6,504 nucleotides of DNA, from contig JAPTWR010000162.1 of assembly GCA_028065135.1 (NCBI GenBank), positions 1 through 6,504 on the forward strand. Direction: 5' to 3'. The position numbers and the translations under genes were made by a program. This stretch comes from Acidithiobacillus sp. (GTDB taxonomy: Bacteria; Pseudomonadota; Gammaproteobacteria; Acidithiobacillales; Acidithiobacillaceae). This document shows, in pieces, positions 3,979 to 6,504 of the stretch. Each line of letters starts with the position of its first letter. Position 1 is the first letter of the stretch. The notes under the pieces are model-generated. The model saw only the letters and a list, made by a program, of their open reading frames with translations. It did not search any database and had not been told where the DNA came from.

Positions 3979-5686
3979 CCTGACCAGCGTTATCGACCCA
4001 AGGGATGCACTGGATGCCGTCTCGGTTGCAGCTACCGAATGGCCTACCCCTGAGCGAATCGGATCAGACTTGCCATCAGTCCCACAGATGGATGTGGAGA
4101 TGCTACTGCCTGCCCCGCTTGCCGGGTATGTCAGAGATGCCGCGCGTCGCAAGGTGGCACCGGCTGAGTTCGTCGCCGTCTCCCTGCTGGTCAGTCTCGG
4201 CGCGCTGATTGGAGCGCGGTGTGGAGTCCGGCCCAAACTGCTGGACGACTGGATTGTGGTCCCTAATCTCTGGGGTGCAATCATCGCACCGCCGAGCAAA
4301 AAGAAATCTCCCTCTATGGCCGATGGTACAAAGCCGCTCAAGTACCTTGCAGCGAAGGCGCGAGAGAAGCACGCCAAGGCGATGGAAGCGTATCAGGGGG
4401 AAGTTGAGCAGTTCGAGATCATGATGGCCGCAGCGAAGAAGGCGATGGCTAAAGCTGCCGACGCTGCCGATGACGAAAAGCTGCAATCGGCAAAGGCGCG
4501 TATGGCCGCCCTCAAGGATTCCAGGCCGCAGCCCCCTACGCTGAAGCGGTACACGTCCAACGACGCCACCATTGAGAAGCTGGGCGACCTGCTGGTGGAG
4601 AATCCGCAAGGGCTACTGACCGAGCGAGACGAATTGGCCGGATTGCTGACTTCCTTCGATAAGTCCGGGCATGAATCGGATCGCGCCTTTTACCTGGAGG
4701 CGTGGAACGGCACAGACGGCCATGAGGTTGACCGCATCGCCAGAGGTTCCCTGTATATCCCCAATCTGGCGCTATCAGTGCTGGGCGGTATCCAACCCGA
4801 GCGGCTGGAGAAATACCTAGATGGGGCGTCCAAAGACGTGGGCAACGATGGATTGCTGGCCCGCTTCCAGTTGATGGTGTGGCCCGATGACCTGGGCTTC
4901 GTGTGGAGGGACACCGCGCCCGATAAGGGGCTGAGGGATGCCGTGTACAAGGTGTTCGAGACGCTGGACGACGACGACTTTATGGCCGCGTGGGGTGCGG
5001 AGCCTGCCGACCAGTTCCGGCGCATCCCTTCATTCAAGCTTTCACCCGCAGCCGCTCAAGCCTTCATTGCGTGGGACACCAAGCTGCAAACGGAAATCGT
5101 GCCCTCGTGTCAGCCGGTATTGCAGGAGCACTTCGGGAAATACGAAAAGCTGGTGGCGGGATTGGCCCTGATTCTGGACATGGCCGAGCGAGCAGATGCA
5201 GGTGGGATCATCGGTCCGATTCGTGAGGGTCCAATGCTCAAGGCGATTGCCTGGGCGGATTTTCTCGGCGGTCATGCAAAGCGTGTCTACCACCTATGGA
5301 TGCACCCGGAAGTCAGATCGGCGCAGAGGTTGAGCGAGTTTCTTGTGCAACGGAAACTGCCGGACCCCTTCACCACCGCCGATATTCAACGGAAGGGATG
5401 GTCTGGCCTTGGATCACCCAAACAAATCGGCGCGGCGCTGGAGTTCCTGGAGTCGGTAGGATGGGTACGGCCGGAGCAGAAACCAGAGCTTCCGGGGCGT
5501 GGACGGCCATCAAAAGCCTATACCGTGAATCCAAAAATTCACCGCTTAAACGCTAATGAGGAACCTATTAAACCTATTTTAATGCCTGAAACCGAATTAA
5601 ATAGGTTTAGTAGGCACTCACCTAGCGTTTGTGAAGATGTTTTTACCGATGACGACGGTATCGACTTCGAGGACATGCAGCCATGA
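3971..5686 (+). CDS. DUF3987 P-loop-like protein, putative replicative helicase partner
   Basis: A 571-residue protein with the DUF3987 pattern. It has an N-terminal helical block (LPAPLAGYVRDAARR), then PNLWGAIIAPPSKKKSP with a Walker-A-like loop (Pro107-Ser113), NDATIEKL (197-204), and LLTERDELAGLL with a Walker-B-like Asp220-Glu221. NLALSVLGGIQPERL and DGLLARFQLMVWPDDLG follow. A charged Ala/Lys-rich helix at about 125-190 looks like a coiled coil. Residues about 465-525 (FTTADIQRKG ... GRPSKAYTVN) suggest a winged helix for DNA binding. With the primase ahead it would form a split version of the P4 alpha primase-helicase. The ATG at 3971 is chosen because it overlaps the primase stop (ATGGTTGA) and has GGGGGGTG upstream; an in-frame start at 3695 would lie deep in the primase gene. 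The last 45 codons are unusually AT-rich. Helicase activity is inferred. Confidence 0.8.
   Translation: MVDLTSVIDPRDALDAVSVAATEWPTPERIGSDLPSVPQMDVEMLLPAPLAGYVRDAARRKVAPAEFVAVSLLVSLGALIGARCGVRPKLLDDWIVVPNLWGAIIAPPSKKKSPSMADGTKPLKYLAAKAREKHAKAMEAYQGEVEQFEIMMAAAKKAMAKAADAADDEKLQSAKARMAALKDSRPQPPTLKRYTSNDATIEKLGDLLVENPQGLLTERDELAGLLTSFDKSGHESDRAFYLEAWNGTDGHEVDRIARGSLYIPNLALSVLGGIQPERLEKYLDGASKDVGNDGLLARFQLMVWPDDLGFVWRDTAPDKGLRDAVYKVFETLDDDDFMAAWGAEPADQFRRIPSFKLSPAAAQAFIAWDTKLQTEIVPSCQPVLQEHFGKYEKLVAGLALILDMAERADAGGIIGPIREGPMLKAIAWADFLGGHAKRVYHLWMHPEVRSAQRLSEFLVQRKLPDPFTTADIQRKGWSGLGSPKQIGAALEFLESVGWVRPEQKPELPGRGRPSKAYTVNPKIHRLNANEEPIKPILMPETELNRFSRHSPSVCEDVFTDDDGIDFEDMQP
5562..5608. repeat. AACCTATT repeats and 10-bp inverted repeat inside the 3' end of the DUF3987 gene
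   Basis: AACCTATT occurs at 5562-5569 and 5571-5578, and inverted (AATAGGTT) at 5600-5607. AAACCTATTT (5570-5579) and AAATAGGTTT (5599-5608) are perfect inverted copies with a 19-bp spacer. The stretch 5528-5640 is much richer in A+T than its surroundings. It is still coding and encodes a low-complexity tail. It could be a protein-binding or origin-like site embedded in the gene; no T-run follows, so it is not a terminator. Confidence 0.6.
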
Positions 5687-6276
5687 TGCCCGCGCAGATA
5701 ATTGTGGAGATCGCCGAGGAGGGCGGAGAAATCCGCCTGGATAGTGGACGGCTGAAGGTGAAGGGCGTACCCGCCCGGCTGGTTCCTCTCATTCGTGAGC
5801 ACAAAGCCGCACTGCTGGCGCTGTTATCGGCACCAGCACCGGACGATTATGCCACCGCCGAGCGCGAAGCCATTCAGGAAGAATCCGCCGAGGTCAGCGA
5901 CCTACCGGATAAGCCTGTCCTAAGCCTACAGGAGCAGGCCGAGGCGGTTCTGGATCACTACGGGGCTGACTGGCAACGCGGCGTTGATGACCTTCGGATC
6001 GTGGCTAAGAATCACGTTTTAGCCGCGCTGGTGGAAAAGATGGGCATTGATGCCACCCAACCCGCGCTCGTGGATTCTGGGCAAGATATGCCCCTTCCTG
6101 AGCGTGTCACTTGTGGGCAGTGCGTGAGATTCCAACAGGGACCGCAGCCACTCGCAATAGGCCGATGCCTTGCCACAGTGACAGGCCAGCCACCAGCCGG
6201 AAATCGAGGTGACTATCGAGCCGCTTTCCCGATGGCCCCGCGCTCTTGTCCTGAGTTTCTGGGATCGGCGTCATGA
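5683..6276 (+). CDS. TubC-docking-like N-terminus with C-terminal four-cysteine motif; unknown function
   Basis: A 197-residue protein starting in an ATGA overlap with the DUF3987 gene (a second ATG at 5686 is possible). Residues 3-50 (IIVEIAEEGGEIRLDSGRLK, then PLIREHKAALLALL) match the small helical TubC N-terminal docking fold. That fold is known from polyketide and peptide synthetases but is also found in proteins next to mobile-element replication genes. The middle (about 55-135) is acidic and helical. The C-terminus carries Cys144-x2-Cys147 (CGQC), Cys162 (GRC) and Cys189 (SCPEF), a likely zinc-binding module. The docking domain suggests it contacts a partner in the operon, perhaps the primase or DUF3987 protein. 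It is not a biosynthetic gene here. The real role is unknown; both domain readings come from pattern recognition. Confidence 0.8.
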   Translation: MMPAQIIVEIAEEGGEIRLDSGRLKVKGVPARLVPLIREHKAALLALLSAPAPDDYATAEREAIQEESAEVSDLPDKPVLSLQEQAEAVLDHYGADWQRGVDDLRIVAKNHVLAALVEKMGIDATQPALVDSGQDMPLPERVTCGQCVRFQQGPQPLAIGRCLATVTGQPPAGNRGDYRAAFPMAPRSCPEFLGSAS

Positions 6277-6461
6277 CCCGGCATATCCGCGAATTGCACA
6301 GGCAGTTCCCCGGCGTCCAGATCAGCCGTACACGCGGAGGGCATCTTGTCGCCACAGTAGGCACCAGCCGCATTTATATGGCCGCTACACCGTCCGACGC
6401 CAGAGCATTGGCAAATATCCGCGCATCCATCCGCAGGGCAGAAAGAGGACTCAGGCCATGA
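6273..6461 (+). CDS. Small HicA-like (dsRBD-fold) protein
   Basis: A 62-residue basic protein that starts in an ATGA overlap with the preceding gene. It shows ISRTRGGHLVATV (residues 17-29) followed by RIYMAATPSDARA and NIRASIRRA. A charged strand ending in G-G/S-H, a second strand and a final basic helix recall HicA-type small RNA-binding proteins. HicA toxins are about 60 residues and carry an active His in a similar GSH motif. However, no HicB antitoxin is seen: the next frame starts MTITAACVITLKKSP, which is too short to classify. Similar small proteins occur in phage and satellite replication operons without a toxin role. The gene itself is well supported by coupling on both sides; toxin activity is not. 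Confidence 0.75.
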   Translation: MTRHIRELHRQFPGVQISRTRGGHLVATVGTSRIYMAATPSDARALANIRASIRRAERGLRP

Positions 6462-6504
6462 CCATCACCGCAGCTTGCGTTATCACGTTGAAGAAGTCCC
6501 CCAC
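6458..6504 (+). CDS. Start of a further operon gene (cut by window end)
   Basis: An ATG at 6458 overlaps the preceding stop (ATGA), as at the two earlier gene borders, and opens 15 codons (MTITAACVITLKKSP) without a stop before the window ends. AGAGGA (6444-6449) could be its ribosome binding site. Too short for any family call. Confidence 0.55.
   Translation, partial: MTITAACVITLKKSP

Larger units (their letters stand above)
683..6504. mobile_element. P4-type integrative element (left part)
   Basis: The element begins at the truncated tRNA-Pro and continues past the window end. It contains a DUF4102-type integrase, a non-coding control region, and an AlpA, primase and DUF3987 operon with small accessory genes. 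This gene set is typical of P4-like satellites and related integrative elements that carry their own replication module but no head or tail genes. No mobilisation, packaging or cargo gene is visible in this part. The right end and the second att copy are not in the window, so size and type (satellite prophage, integrative and mobilisable element, or island) remain open. Confidence 0.75.

Noticed and set aside
3616..4609. Long minus-strand open frames (253 and 168 codons)
   Set aside because: They lie antisense to the primase and DUF3987 genes, whose conserved motifs are clear; no motifs are seen in the antisense products.
5570..5608. Terminator at the inverted repeat
   Set aside because: It lies within coding sequence with a 19-bp spacer and no T-run, upstream of coupled genes.
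6273..6504. A complete HicAB toxin-antitoxin system
   Set aside because: Only a HicA-like protein is visible; the following 15 codons do not identify a HicB, so the system cannot be claimed.

Overview
The window looks like one end of an integrated P4-type satellite or integrative element in a proteobacterium. The base composition is moderately GC-rich, and the element carries a DUF4102-type tyrosine integrase, an AlpA regulator and a primase/DUF3987 pair. I cannot name the species; a gamma-, beta- or acidithiobacillia-type host is only a guess.

Layout. Positions 1-682 are flanking chromosome: the last 60 codons of a GGDEF (diguanylate cyclase) gene ending at 185, then about 500 bp without an intact gene. 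That stretch holds short repeats and a 54-codon scrap of an IS3-family transposase (417-581). At 683-732 (minus strand) lies the 3' half of a tRNA-Pro(TGG), from the anticodon stem to CCA. Its 5' half is absent, so this is read as the att junction. The other end of the element, with the reconstituted tRNA, should lie to the right of the window.

The integrase (926-2257) is transcribed away from the junction. Its leader carries four copies of a 10-bp motif in two pairs, which look like arm-type binding sites. A 520-bp gene-free control region (2258-2778) follows. It holds a 20-bp tandem duplication, an AT-rich stretch with two long direct repeats flanking a DnaA-box-like sequence, a near-consensus sigma70 promoter (2488-2515), two RNA hairpins resembling the C4/P4-CI antisense RNA class, and a 10-bp-arm palindrome. 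A segment of the second hairpin (2598-2611) is complementary, with one bulged base, to 2733-2747, just upstream of the alpA ribosome binding site. This is the layout expected of an antisense-RNA immunity or copy-control switch.

From 2779 a compact rightward operon runs to the window end: alpA-like regulator, archaeo-eukaryotic-type primase, DUF3987 P-loop-like protein, a TubC-docking-like protein with a four-cysteine motif, a small HicA-like protein, and the start of another gene. From the primase onward each gene overlaps the next (8 bp, then three ATGA overlaps), implying translational coupling. Together they look like a replication module (primase plus putative helicase, equivalent to a split P4 alpha protein) under AlpA and a leader RNA, with a site-specific recombination module beside it. 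No virion genes are visible.
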